From Variovorax sp. Root411 (GTDB taxonomy: Bacteria; Pseudomonadota; Gammaproteobacteria; Burkholderiales; Burkholderiaceae_C), in contig NZ_LMDW01000016.1 in NCBI RefSeq assembly GCF_001425205.1, forward strand, positions 372,001 through 436,000: a stretch of 64,000 bases of DNA. The letters are read 5' to 3'. Positions within the stretch are counted from its first letter, which is position 1; every line of letters starts with the position of its first letter. This document shows, in pieces, positions 42,086 to 50,297 of the stretch. The notes beneath the pieces are model-generated. The model searched no databases. It saw only the letters and a program-made list of their open reading frames with translations, and was not told the DNA's origin. Both the position numbers and the translations under genes were made by a program.

Positions 42086-43213
42086 ATGATTTCTTTGCTC
42101 CACACCGCGGACTGGCAGATCGGCCGCGTGTTCTCGCAGTTCGAACCCGACGACGCCGCGGCGCTGTTCGAGGCGCGCTTCAAGGCGGTCGAGCTGCTGG
42201 CCGGCATCGCCGCCGAACGCCAGGTCGACGCCGTACTGGTCGCAGGCGACGTGTTCGACCTGCAGACCGTGTCCGACAAGACCATCCGCCGCATGTTCAA
42301 CGCCATGCAGGGCTTTGCCGGCCCCTGGCTGCTGATTCCGGGCAACCACGATTCCGCGCTGAGCGAATCGGTCTGGAGCCGCGCGCAGCGGCTGGGCGCC
42401 ATCGCGCCGAACGTCGTCTGCTGCCTGGAGCCCAAGCCTCGCACCGTGGCCGGCAAGTTCACGCTGCTGCCGGCGCCGCTCACGCAGCGCCACACCTACG
42501 GCGACCTCACCGACTGGTTTGCCACCGCGCAGGGAGACGAAGGTCTGCCCCGCATCGGGCTGGCGCACGGCTGCGTGCAGGGCATCCTGTCGGAGGACAT
42601 CGACTCGGCCAATCCCATCGCGGCAGGGCGCGCAGCGCAGGCCCGGCTCGACTACCTCGCGCTCGGCGACTGGCACGGCACCCGGCAGATCGACGAGCGC
42701 ACCTGGTATGCGGGCACGCCCGAGACCGACCGCTTCAGGGCCAACAATTCGGGGCAGGCACTGCTCGTGAGCATCGCGGGCGCAGGTGCAGTGCCGCAGG
42801 TGGAACCCGTTCGCACCGGGCAGTTCGCCTGGCAGCAACTGGAACCACGGCTCGCGGTGCCTTCCGACATCGACGAACTGGTGGAGAAGCTGGACCAAGT
42901 CAGCGGCAGCGACGTGCTGCAGTTGCGCGCGCAAGGCGCCTGCGACCTCGGCGGCCACAACAGGCTGGGCACCGCGCTCGACGCCGCCCGCGCCCGCGCG
43001 CGTGCGCTGGTGTGGGACGGCGAAGCGCTGCGGCTGGAGCCGACGGAAGAAGACATCCAGTCCCTGCATGCCGACGGTTTCGTCGGCGAGGCCTTGCAGG
43101 CACTGCGCACGCAGCAGGGCGATGCCGATGCCGAACTGGCCCGCGATGCGCTGCTCACGCTGGCCCGCATCCTCGACGCGCAAGGTGCTGCGCGCCCGGG
43201 AGCCGGCGCATGA
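42086..43213 (+). CDS. SbcD/YhaO-like metallophosphoesterase (DNA repair exonuclease subunit)
   Basis: A 375-aa calcineurin-like phosphoesterase. Motifs in order: 'LLHTADWQIGR' (D-x-Q where SbcD proteins usually have D-x-H), 'LVAGDVFDLQ', 'LLIPGNHDS', 'GLAHGCVQG' and 'LGDWHGTRQ'. The C-terminal part ('EPRLAVPSDIDELVEKLD') is the capping region. It should cut DNA ends or hairpins when bound to the coiled-coil ATPase encoded next. Its stop overlaps the start of that gene by 4 bp (ATGA), the normal coupling for SbcDC pairs. It is shorter than classical SbcD at the C-terminus. Confidence 0.85.
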   Translation: MISLLHTADWQIGRVFSQFEPDDAAALFEARFKAVELLAGIAAERQVDAVLVAGDVFDLQTVSDKTIRRMFNAMQGFAGPWLLIPGNHDSALSESVWSRAQRLGAIAPNVVCCLEPKPRTVAGKFTLLPAPLTQRHTYGDLTDWFATAQGDEGLPRIGLAHGCVQGILSEDIDSANPIAAGRAAQARLDYLALGDWHGTRQIDERTWYAGTPETDRFRANNSGQALLVSIAGAGAVPQVEPVRTGQFAWQQLEPRLAVPSDIDELVEKLDQVSGSDVLQLRAQGACDLGGHNRLGTALDAARARARALVWDGEALRLEPTEEDIQSLHADGFVGEALQALRTQQGDADAELARDALLTLARILDAQGAARPGAGA

Positions 43214-45846
43214 AGCTGCAGCGACTTCGCATCGAGAACTTCAAGCTGTTCCGCGCGCCGCTCGAAATCGACGGTTTCACGGACGGGCTGAATCTTTTCG
43301 CGGCGCCCAACGAGTCGGGCAAGTCCACCGTCGCCGAGGCCATACGCGCCGCCTTCTTCGAGCGGCATCGCTCGAGCGCGGTCGAGCACCTGCGGCCGTG
43401 GGGAGAAAGCTCGGCGACGCCCACGGTCGAGCTCGACTTCGAACTCGACGGCAAGCCGTGCCGGCTCACCAAGGCCTTCCTCGGAAAGAAGCGCTGCGAG
43501 CTGGTCATCGACGGCAAGGCCATGGACGGCGCGGTGGCGGAAGACCACCTGGCGGCGCTGCTCGGTTTTCGCTTTCCGGGCAAGGGCGCCAGCACGCCGG
43601 AGCACATGGGCATTCCGGGGCTGCTGTGGATCAAGCAGGGCACCTCGCACGACATTGCCGGCGCCGTGGGCTTCGCCAGCGACCACCTGCGCAACGCACT
43701 CGGCGAATCGCTTGGCGAACTCGCCTCCAGCAATGGCGATGCGGTGCTGAAGGCGGTGGAAAGCGAACGCAACGAACTGCTCACCCCCTCGGCCGGAACG
43801 CCGCGTGGCCCCTTCGCCGATGCCATCAGGCTGCGCACGGATCTCGAGGCCGAACTCGAACGGTTGCGTGCCGACATCGAGGCCTATCGATCCGGCGTGG
43901 ACCGCCTGTCCGGCCTGCGCCGCGACCACCAGCGCGACGAAGCCGCGCGCCCTTGGGCGGCATTGCGCGAGCAGCTCGTCGTTGCACAGCAGCGGCTGGA
44001 CGAAGCCAAGGGTTTGAGCGACCGCAAGAACGCGCAGGACGCCGTGCTCAAACAGGTCGCCGCACAGGTGAATTCCTGGCGCACCCAGTTGCAGGCGATG
44101 GAGCGCGAGGAAGCCACTGTCCTCCTGCGGCAGAAGAACCTGCAGGCGGTTCAGGAGGGTCTGGCCAAGGCGTTGGGCGAACTGCAGGCATGGGAACCCC
44201 GCCACGCGGCCGCGGCGCAGGCCGATGCCGCCGCGCGCGAAAACCTGCGCGCCGCGCGACAGGTGGCCTCCCGCATTGCGCAGGAGAGAGCCGTCGACAG
44301 CCTGGCCGAGCAGCTTGCGGCGCTCGTACAGAGCCACGAGAAAGCAAGGAGCGAGCAGGACAAGGTCTCGCGTCTGCAGGCCGAGGCCCAGGCGCTCGCG
44401 GTGCCCGAAGGCGAGCTCAAGCGGCTTCAGCGCTGCGCCGATGCGCTTCGCACGGCACAGGCCAGGCTCGATGCGGTTGCAACGGCCCTGGAGTTCGAAC
44501 TGCAGCCCGCGGCGAGGGTGCGGGTCGCCGGCATCGAGCTTTCGGGCTCGAAGCGCCAGACCGTCATCGCGCGGACCGACATCGAGATCGAAGGCATCGG
44601 CCGCATCACGGTACTGCCGGGCGGGGCCGACCTGGAGAGCCTCGCCATCGAGCGCGATCGCGCGCGCGACGAACTTGCCGCGCTGCTCCAAAGCCTGCGC
44701 GCCGAGAGCGTGGCGGCCGTGGAGGAGCGCGCGCGGCTGCAGGCGCTGCGCAAGGGCGAAGCCAGTGCGGCGGAGGCCGTGCTGGCTGCGCTCGCGCCGA
44801 AGGGATTGAGCGCGCTCGCCGCCGACATCGCCATGCGCGAAGCCCGCCTCACGGAAGCGCGGCAGGTTCTGCAGAACATGCCGCCGGCGCTTGCGGCCGG
44901 CGCGGCAGTGCCGTCGAGCGCGCAGGCGGAGTCGGAGGAGGGCGCCGCGCGTACCGCGCTGGAGGCCGCATCCGCAGCGCTCAACGACGCCAAGGTTGCT
45001 GCCGGCAATGCGCGGGAACAGGTCAGGGCGGCCGGGGATGAACTCGCGGCGGTGAAGGCCACGCTGGACGACCCGATGCGCGCCACCCGCAAGGCGGAGG
45101 CCGGTGGAGCCCTGACGGACGCACTGGCACAGCAATCGGCCCTGCAGGACAAGGCCGCCGAACTCGCACAGCAGTTGCAGACCGTCAACCTGCCCGTGCT
45201 CGCGCAGGACGTGGAACGGCTGGAGCGCAGCGCAAGGCAAGCCGAAGCCACGCACAGCCAGCGGGCCAACGAGATCACCCGGCTGGAGGTAGAGCTGGAA
45301 ACCAGGGGCGCGCTGGGCCAGGAAGAAGCAGCGTCGGAGAAACAGCGCGAACTCGAACATGCCGCGCGGCGCTGCACCGAACTCGAACGCCGCGCGAAGG
45401 CGCTGGACCACCTGCTGAAGCTGCTGCGCGAGAAGCGCTCGGCCCTGGCGCGGCGCCTGCGCGCGCCGCTGCAGAAGCACCTCGACCACTACCTGCAGAT
45501 TCTGTTTCCCGGTGCGCAGGTCGAGGTCGGCGACGACCTTTCGCCGGGCCGCATCACGCGGCAAGGCCAGCGCGGCGCGCAGAGCGGGGATTTCGCCGAA
45601 CTCAGCGTGGGCGCACGGGAACAGATGGGCGTCGTCGCCCGGCTGGCCTATGCGGACCTGCTGAAGGAGGCGAGCAAGCCGACCCTGCTCATCCTCGACG
45701 ATGCCCTGGTCAACACCGACGAAGAGCGCCTGGGGCAGATGAAGCGGGTGCTGTACGACGCAGCGGCGCGGCACCAGATCCTGATCTTCAGCTGCCACCC
45801 CGAGGCCTGGCGGGATCTCGGCGTCGTGGCGCGAAACATCCCGTAG
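43210..45846 (+). CDS. SbcC/YhaN-like coiled-coil ATPase
   Basis: An 878-aa SMC-like ATPase. The N-terminal Walker A is 'FAAPNESGKSTVAEAIRAAFFERH'. Long coiled-coil arms with many Ala/Glu/Arg heptads span about residues 200-730. The C-terminal ABC signature region is 'LSVGAREQMGVVARLAYADLL', followed by the Walker B/D-loop 'PTLLILDDALVNTDEERL'. No Zn-hook CxxC is seen at the arm tip, in keeping with the YhaN subgroup and not SbcC/Rad50. It pairs with the phosphoesterase immediately upstream. The start is ATG 43210. Confidence 0.85.
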   Translation: MKLQRLRIENFKLFRAPLEIDGFTDGLNLFAAPNESGKSTVAEAIRAAFFERHRSSAVEHLRPWGESSATPTVELDFELDGKPCRLTKAFLGKKRCELVIDGKAMDGAVAEDHLAALLGFRFPGKGASTPEHMGIPGLLWIKQGTSHDIAGAVGFASDHLRNALGESLGELASSNGDAVLKAVESERNELLTPSAGTPRGPFADAIRLRTDLEAELERLRADIEAYRSGVDRLSGLRRDHQRDEAARPWAALREQLVVAQQRLDEAKGLSDRKNAQDAVLKQVAAQVNSWRTQLQAMEREEATVLLRQKNLQAVQEGLAKALGELQAWEPRHAAAAQADAAARENLRAARQVASRIAQERAVDSLAEQLAALVQSHEKARSEQDKVSRLQAEAQALAVPEGELKRLQRCADALRTAQARLDAVATALEFELQPAARVRVAGIELSGSKRQTVIARTDIEIEGIGRITVLPGGADLESLAIERDRARDELAALLQSLRAESVAAVEERARLQALRKGEASAAEAVLAALAPKGLSALAADIAMREARLTEARQVLQNMPPALAAGAAVPSSAQAESEEGAARTALEAASAALNDAKVAAGNAREQVRAAGDELAAVKATLDDPMRATRKAEAGGALTDALAQQSALQDKAAELAQQLQTVNLPVLAQDVERLERSARQAEATHSQRANEITRLEVELETRGALGQEEAASEKQRELEHAARRCTELERRAKALDHLLKLLREKRSALARRLRAPLQKHLDHYLQILFPGAQVEVGDDLSPGRITRQGQRGAQSGDFAELSVGAREQMGVVARLAYADLLKEASKPTLLILDDALVNTDEERLGQMKRVLYDAAARHQILIFSCHPEAWRDLGVVARNIP

Positions 45847-46059
45847 CCCTGAGCCCGCGGCGCAGTCCGATGCGCTGCGCGTAGGCGCTTTGTCATGGCC
45901 CCGCCCCGCACGGGCAGGGCGCTTTGCTCCCCCGCAAAAGGGGCGCTTCGCTCATGTGCGAAGGCGGCGTGATTCCTACAGTCATCCCCAGGCCGAACGC
46001 TTCTGCCCATACCGGGCAAGCAGGCAGTTCAGGCCGGTCACGACAACCGGGGAACACAC
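45847..46059. other. Intergenic leader of the Tad pilus operon
   Basis: This 213-bp stretch holds a short hairpin CTTCGC-tcatgt-GCGAAG at about 45946-45963 and repeated GGGCGCTT(T/C)GCT sequences. The Tad promoter is expected here; no specific -35/-10 pair is convincing. No gene is supported. Confidence 0.4.
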
Positions 46060-46206
46060 ATGCAACCGCTCGCACTGCCGCCGAGACTCTTCATGAACCT
46101 GCTGCGGGAAGACGCAGGCACGTCGTTCATGGAATTCGCACTGATCGGCGCGCTCGTGGTGGTCGTGTGCCTGCTCCTGTGGCTCGCCATCCGGCGCAGC
46201 GCCTGA
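46060..46206 (+). CDS. Flp-like mini-pilin / pseudopilin (48 aa)
   Basis: This short frame encodes 'LFMNLLREDAGTSFMEFALIGALVVVVCLLLWLAIRRSA'. A charged leader is followed by a Phe-Met-Glu-Phe-Ala-Leu-Ile segment and a single hydrophobic helix, the organisation of Flp/TadE-class prepilins (a glutamate a few residues into the mature part). It differs from the two true flp genes downstream, has no C-terminal extension, and stops 16 bp before the prepilin peptidase gene. It may be a third pilin or pseudopilin of the Tad system. GGGGAACAC precedes the ATG. Confidence 0.65.
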   Translation: MQPLALPPRLFMNLLREDAGTSFMEFALIGALVVVVCLLLWLAIRRSA

Positions 46207-46222
46207 ACCCGCGGAGCCCACC

Positions 46223-46807
46223 ATGCAGGAATTCAACGCCGTCCTCGAACTGCTGGCGATGCTGGTTACCGACGTTCGCATGCTCGTGCTCTTCGCGCTG
46301 CTCGGCGTGGCCGCCGTCAGCGACTGGCGCTTCTACCGCATCCCCAACTGGCTGACCTTCGGCGGCGCGCTCTTCGCGCTCATTGCCGGAACGCTTGCGG
46401 CCCGCACGCCCACCGTGGGCGCCCTGAGCGCATTCGGCGGACTGGCCGTCGGCTTCGGCGCGATGCTGACGTTCTACGTGATCGGGATCATGGGCGCCGG
46501 CGACGTCAAGCTGATGGCGATGGCAGGAGCCTTCCTCGGGCCCCAGCAGACGCTGATGGCCGTGCTCTGCACCTTCATCGTCGGTGGTGTGGTGGCCCTG
46601 GCCTTCGCGATCCATCGGCGCCGCCTCGGGCACATGCTGGCCAACGTCAAGGCCGCGGCACAGGGCATGGCGGTCTCCAGCATCGTGGGAATTCGTCCCA
46701 CAGGGCACATTCCGGCGGCGCAGTCCGTCGGAAAACTGCCCTACGGAATCTGCATTGCGGCGGGCACGGTGATCAACGTGCTTGCGCACCAGTTGGGCTA
46801 CGTCTAG
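46223..46807 (+). CDS. tadV: A24-family prepilin peptidase (CpaA/TadV)
   Basis: A 194-aa polytopic aspartic peptidase. The two catalytic Asp motifs are present: 'VSDWRFYRIPNWLT' near residue 33 and 'IMGAGDVKLMAMAGAFLGP' near residue 90 (the GxGD motif). Five to six hydrophobic segments surround them. It cleaves the leader of Flp prepilins in the inner membrane. It is shorter than PilD and lacks the Cys-rich methylase domain, typical of TadV. The ATG at 46223 has GGAGCCC upstream. Confidence 0.92.
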   Translation: MQEFNAVLELLAMLVTDVRMLVLFALLGVAAVSDWRFYRIPNWLTFGGALFALIAGTLAARTPTVGALSAFGGLAVGFGAMLTFYVIGIMGAGDVKLMAMAGAFLGPQQTLMAVLCTFIVGGVVALAFAIHRRRLGHMLANVKAAAQGMAVSSIVGIRPTGHIPAAQSVGKLPYGICIAAGTVINVLAHQLGYV

Positions 46808-46851
46808 CCCTTTCATTCATTCACTGATTTCTCATCCAACGCGAGGTTCAC

Positions 46852-47697
46852 ATGAAGAACATCAAGGCGCTCGGGCTGATCTTTCTGGCCTTGCTCACAG
46901 GGCTGGCCGCCGCGGTCTATGCGACCGGGTGGATATCGCGGCAAGGCGGGATCGCCTCCAACAAGGTGGTCGTGGCCGCCGTCGACATCGAACTGGGCAG
47001 CCGCGTCAACGCGCAGATGCTCTCCACGGTCGACTGGCCCAGCGGCTCTGTGCCGAGCGGCACGTTCAGCGACATCAAGGCGCTGAACGACCGCGTGGTG
47101 AAGGTCGGCGTGCTGCGCGGCGAGGCGATCATGGAAGGCAAGCTGGCGCCGGTGGGCACCCAGGGCGGGCTGTCGGCGGTGATCGCCAGCGGCAAGCGGG
47201 CCATGACGGTGCGCGTCAACGACGTGGTCGGCGTCGCCGGCTTCGCATTGCCGGGCAATTACGTCGACGTGATGGTCAACGCCCAGCAGGACAAGGGCAA
47301 GAGCGAGCAGACCAGCCAGATCAGCAAGACCGTGCTGGAGAAGGTGCTGGTGCTGGCGGTTGCACAGGAGGCCAATCGCGACGACACCAAGCCGAAGGTG
47401 GTGAGCGCCGTGACGCTGGAGCTCTCGCTCGAGGATTCCGAAAAGCTCGACCTGGCACGCAGCGTGGGAACCCTGTCGCTCGTGCTGCGCAACCAGATGG
47501 ACAAGACCACCGTCGCAACGGGCGGCATCACCAAGGGCCAGTTGTTCGGCGAGAAGGAAATCCTGCCGATCGCCACCACGGTGGCAGCGACGCCGCCGGC
47601 CCGGCCGCATGTGGCGCGCACCGGCCCCGTCACGTTGCCGGCATCCCAGTGCGTGGAAGTGATCCAGAACGCCGTTCGCTCTCTCGCCTGCTTCTGA
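46852..47697 (+). CDS. cpaB: Flp pilus assembly protein CpaB/RcpC
   Basis: A 281-aa periplasmic protein anchored by 'ALGLIFLALLTGLAAAVYATGWI'. The SAF-like domain follows with 'VVVAAVDIELGSRVNAQMLSTVDWPSGSVPSGTFSD' and 'GEAIMEGKLAP', and 'MTVRVNDVVGVAGFALPGNYVDVMV' is the CpaB hallmark. It probably stabilises the secretin and links it to the inner-membrane platform. Spacing to cpaC is 25 bp. The C-terminus has two Cys residues near the end that could form a disulfide. Confidence 0.92.
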   Translation: MKNIKALGLIFLALLTGLAAAVYATGWISRQGGIASNKVVVAAVDIELGSRVNAQMLSTVDWPSGSVPSGTFSDIKALNDRVVKVGVLRGEAIMEGKLAPVGTQGGLSAVIASGKRAMTVRVNDVVGVAGFALPGNYVDVMVNAQQDKGKSEQTSQISKTVLEKVLVLAVAQEANRDDTKPKVVSAVTLELSLEDSEKLDLARSVGTLSLVLRNQMDKTTVATGGITKGQLFGEKEILPIATTVAATPPARPHVARTGPVTLPASQCVEVIQNAVRSLACF

Positions 47698-47722
47698 TTC
47701 AAACCTTCAGGAGGAACACCAA

Positions 47723-49246
47723 GTGCAATATCTCTCTCCCACCCCCGCCTGGTTGCTGGCGGCACTCACGATGATGGCGGCCCCCGCCATCTCCGCCGAA
47801 CTCGCGATGCCTGCGGCCGCCGCAGGCGCCACAGCCGCCGTCGCGGCACCGGCAGCAGCCTCGGCTGCGGCCGCGCCCACCACCCGGCGCTGTACCGCCA
47901 TCATCCCGGACGACCAGCCTACCCAGGCGGTGCTCGGCAAGTCGGTGGTCATTCCGCTGAAGGCCCGCGTCGTTCGCATCGTGGTCAGCGGGCAGCCCCC
48001 GAGCCGGGCACCGGCCGCCGCCGCCGCGCCAACGGCCATGGCGCAGCCCGCGCCGGCCATGGCTGCGAATGCCGGCGACGGCGTTGCCGATGTCGACGTC
48101 ACGCTGCTGAGCCCGACCGACCTGTTCTTCCGCGGCCGCCAGGCCGGCTCGATGAACGTCGTGCTGCAGAGCGCGGACGGCACCTGCTACATCAAGGACG
48201 TATTCGTCACCATCGATCCGGGAGCGCTGCAGTCCAAGCTGGCCGAGTTGATGCCGGAAGAAAGCCGCATCCGCGTGCGTAGCGCGGAGAGATCCATCGT
48301 GCTCACCGGCGAGATCAGCGATGCGCTCAAGCTCGACGACGTGATGAGCCTTGCGTCGGCCTATGGCGCCGACGGCAAGAAGGTTGTGAACCTGCTGCGC
48401 GTTACTGCGCCGCAGCAGGTCATGCTCGAAGTGAAGATCGCCGAGATCAGCAAGACCCTGCTGGACAGGCTGGGCGCGCGCGTCGGCTTGAACCGCTCCG
48501 GCAACGGTGGCCTCAACAGCTATTCGCTGATCTCCAATTTCCTGAGCGGCGGTGGCGGCCTGATCGAGGCGCTGAGAATCGGCCGCACGTCGATCGGCAT
48601 CGACGGCCAGAAGGACGACGGCCTGGTGCGCATCCTGGCGGAGCCCAACATCATGGCCATCAGCGGCCAGCAGGCCAGCTTCCTGTCGGGCGGCAAGATC
48701 TTCATTCCGGTGGCGCAGAGTTCCGCTAGCGGCAGCGGCACCAACATCACGCTGGAAGAAAAGGAGTTCGGCATTGGGGTCAAGTTCACCCCGACCGTGC
48801 TCAACGGCGGCCGCGTCAACCTCAAGATGGTTTCCGAGGTGTCGGACCTGTCGCAGACCGGTTCGCCTTTCACCACCATCGGCGGCGTGACTGCCGTGCT
48901 GCCTTCGCTGACGGTGCGCCGTGCCGACACCACCGTGCAGCTCAACGACGGGCAGAGCTTCGTGATCGCAGGGCTCATCAAGAGCAACGTCACGGAGTCC
49001 ATCAAGCGCTACCCCGGATTGGGCGAAGTGCCGGTAATGGGAGCGTTGTTCCGCAGCACCGAGTTCCAGAACGACCAGACCGAGTTGATGTTCGTGATCA
49101 CGCCCCGCATGGTCCGGCCGCTGGTCGAGTCGCCCCGCCTGCCAACCGACAACCACGTCGTTCCCAGCCGTGCGGAGGTCTACCTGAACGGCAGCCTCGA
49201 AAGCGCCACCCCGGCACCGGACGCACCGGCCCCCAATATTCAGTGA
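47723..49246 (+). CDS. cpaC: Tad secretin CpaC/RcpA
   Basis: A 507-aa secretin of the type II/III secretion superfamily. The signal region 'AWLLAALTMMAAPAISA' is followed by an Ala-rich stretch, an N-domain ('TQAVLGKSVVIPLKARVVRIVV'), a BON-like part ('AERSIVLTGEISDALKLDDVMSLA'), and the C-terminal secretin domain ('LEVKIAEISKTLLDRLGARV', 'GNMAIS'-type 'EPNIMAISGQQASFLSGGKI', 'NGGRVNLKMVSEVSDLS'). It makes the outer-membrane pore for the pilus. Translation starts at GTG 47723 behind GGAGG. Confidence 0.93.
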   Translation: MQYLSPTPAWLLAALTMMAAPAISAELAMPAAAAGATAAVAAPAAASAAAAPTTRRCTAIIPDDQPTQAVLGKSVVIPLKARVVRIVVSGQPPSRAPAAAAAPTAMAQPAPAMAANAGDGVADVDVTLLSPTDLFFRGRQAGSMNVVLQSADGTCYIKDVFVTIDPGALQSKLAELMPEESRIRVRSAERSIVLTGEISDALKLDDVMSLASAYGADGKKVVNLLRVTAPQQVMLEVKIAEISKTLLDRLGARVGLNRSGNGGLNSYSLISNFLSGGGGLIEALRIGRTSIGIDGQKDDGLVRILAEPNIMAISGQQASFLSGGKIFIPVAQSSASGSGTNITLEEKEFGIGVKFTPTVLNGGRVNLKMVSEVSDLSQTGSPFTTIGGVTAVLPSLTVRRADTTVQLNDGQSFVIAGLIKSNVTESIKRYPGLGEVPVMGALFRSTEFQNDQTELMFVITPRMVRPLVESPRLPTDNHVVPSRAEVYLNGSLESATPAPDAPAPNIQ

Positions 49247-49257
49247 GGAGCAACACC

Positions 49258-49539
49258 ATGTTCATCAAGTCGACCACTCTCGCGCTGACGCTGCTCCTGG
49301 GCACCGGATGCTCCCACGTCACACCCAACTACGACGCGCGCTTTGGCGATGCGGTGCGCGACGCGAAAAGGAGGATGACGATCAATCCGGATGCAGGCAG
49401 GGACGGCAATCCGGTGGTGGGCATGGACGGCCGCTCGGCGAGGGAGTCGATGGTGCAGTACCACGAGTCGTACAAGGCGCCGCCGCCTGCGGTCAATGTC
49501 ATCAACATCGGTGGCGGCATTGGTGGCTCGGGGAAGTGA
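49258..49539 (+). CDS. Small Tad-locus lipoprotein
   Basis: A 93-aa predicted lipoprotein: 'FIKSTTLALTLLLGTGCSHV' ends in a lipobox with the lipidated Cys at about residue 20. The mature part 'TPNYDARFGDAVRDAKRRMTINPDAG' and the Gly-rich end 'VINIGGGIGGSGK' resemble small outer-membrane lipoproteins found next to CpaC in Burkholderiales Tad loci, which may assist secretin targeting as pilotins do. The ATG follows 11 bp after cpaC. It could stand in for the missing TadD pilotin; that is inference. Confidence 0.65.
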   Translation: MFIKSTTLALTLLLGTGCSHVTPNYDARFGDAVRDAKRRMTINPDAGRDGNPVVGMDGRSARESMVQYHESYKAPPPAVNVINIGGGIGGSGK

Positions 49540-49678
49540 CAGGCTGCCTTTCGCGGATTTGTTCCACAGAGTCTTTACATGGAAAGGAGAGCACCACGAA
49601 TCGCAATGAAATTTCTTCCCTACCACGTCATTTTTCAAACCTGATTTCCAACTGTTCAAACCTTGAAAGGAAAGAACC

Positions 49679-49888
49679 ATGAAGAATTTTCTCAAGGCCA
49701 TCGGCCAATCGACACGCGGTTTCATGCTCGAGGAAGAGGGCGCGCAGGTCGTCGAGTACGCGCTGATCATCGCGGTCGTCTCCATTGCGCTGGTCATTGC
49801 ATTGAGGGCACTCACCACAGGGGCCACCTTCACGAACTTCATCTCTCGCGTCAACGTGTGCCTGAACGGGCCGGGGCCCTGCGTGTAA
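49679..49888 (+). CDS. flp1: Flp pilin, copy 1
   Basis: A 69-aa type IVc prepilin. The leader ends near 'LEEEGAQVVEYALII', where the processed N-terminus carries Glu and Tyr in the Flp signature 'VVEYALIIAVVSIALVIAL', then a short tail 'TTGATFTNFISRVNVCLNGPGPCV' with two cysteines. TadV cleaves it and it forms the pilus filament. It is nearly identical to the second copy at 49996 over the mature region but has a longer leader. AAAGGAAAG precedes the ATG. A 139-bp gap upstream may hold a separate promoter. Confidence 0.93.
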   Translation: MKNFLKAIGQSTRGFMLEEEGAQVVEYALIIAVVSIALVIALRALTTGATFTNFISRVNVCLNGPGPCV

Positions 49889-49904
49889 GTGGCGTTCGGG
49901 GAGG

Positions 49905-49939
49905 GGAGCGGGGTCCGGGCCTCCGGCCCGCTTCGTTCC
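49905..49939 (+). terminator. GC hairpin after flp1 (attenuator-like)
   Basis: GGAGCG pairs with CGTTCC, and inside it GGGCC pairs with GGCCC around a TCC loop. There is no U-tract. Such structures after flp1 could lower readthrough or protect an abundant flp mRNA 3' end so that pilin is made in excess. Confidence 0.5.
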
Positions 49940-49995
49940 CCTCGTTCATCCGCTTCCACCCGACTCTTTTTCCACAACGAATCGAGGTCATCACC

Positions 49996-50175
49996 ATGTT
50001 CAAGAAATTCCTGAAAGACGAAAGCGGTGCTCAGGTCGTGGAGTACGCGCTGATCATCGCAGTCGTTTCCATCGCACTGGTTGTTGCGCTGCAGTTGCTC
50101 GCCAGCGGGGCGCCCTTTACGAACTTTATCAGTCGCCTGAACGTGTGCCTGAACGGGCCGGGCCCCTGCGTCTAA
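49996..50175 (+). CDS. flp2: Flp pilin, copy 2
   Basis: A 59-aa type IVc prepilin with leader 'MFKKFLKDESGAQVVEYALII', where cleavage after Gly is expected, and the same mature sequence type as flp1 ('IAVVSIALVVALQLLASG', 'FTNFISRLNVCLNGPGPCV'). The shorter leader is the more typical Flp form. GAGGTCATCACC lies before the ATG. It sits between the two flp hairpins and upstream of the tadG-like gene, inside the Tad operon. Confidence 0.93.
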   Translation: MFKKFLKDESGAQVVEYALIIAVVSIALVVALQLLASGAPFTNFISRLNVCLNGPGPCV

Positions 50176-50191
50176 GTAGCGTTCGGGGAGG

Positions 50192-50224
50192 GGAGCGGGT
50201 GGGCCCTCCGGCCCGCTTCGCTCC
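50192..50224 (+). terminator. GC hairpin after flp2 (attenuator-like)
   Basis: GGAGCG pairs with CGCTCC, and inside it GGGCC pairs with GGCCC around a CTCC loop. It is the second copy of the hairpin that follows flp1. No U-tract follows, so partial attenuation or RNA stabilisation is more likely than full termination. Confidence 0.5.
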
Positions 50225-50297
50225 ACCCCTTCATCCGCTTTCTCGTAGCGTTTTCTCTACAACGAGCCGAGGTCATCACCCAGCAGGAAGACCGATC

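Larger units (their letters stand above)
49724..50281 (+). repeat. Tandem duplication of flp gene plus downstream hairpin
   Basis: The mature-pilin part of flp1, its downstream GC hairpin and the leader AACGA-x-CGAGGTCATCACC are repeated as flp2 with its own hairpin and leader. Both copies end in the same codons ('NVCLNGPGPCV') and are followed by (G)T(G/A)GCGTTCGGGGAGGGGAG. The unit is about 300 bp. It reads as a local duplication with divergence in the prepilin leader. Confidence 0.75.

Noticed and set aside
42652..45798. 1048-codon minus-strand open frame over the YhaO/YhaN genes
   Set aside because: Antisense to well-supported nuclease and ATPase genes; composition is that of a shadow.
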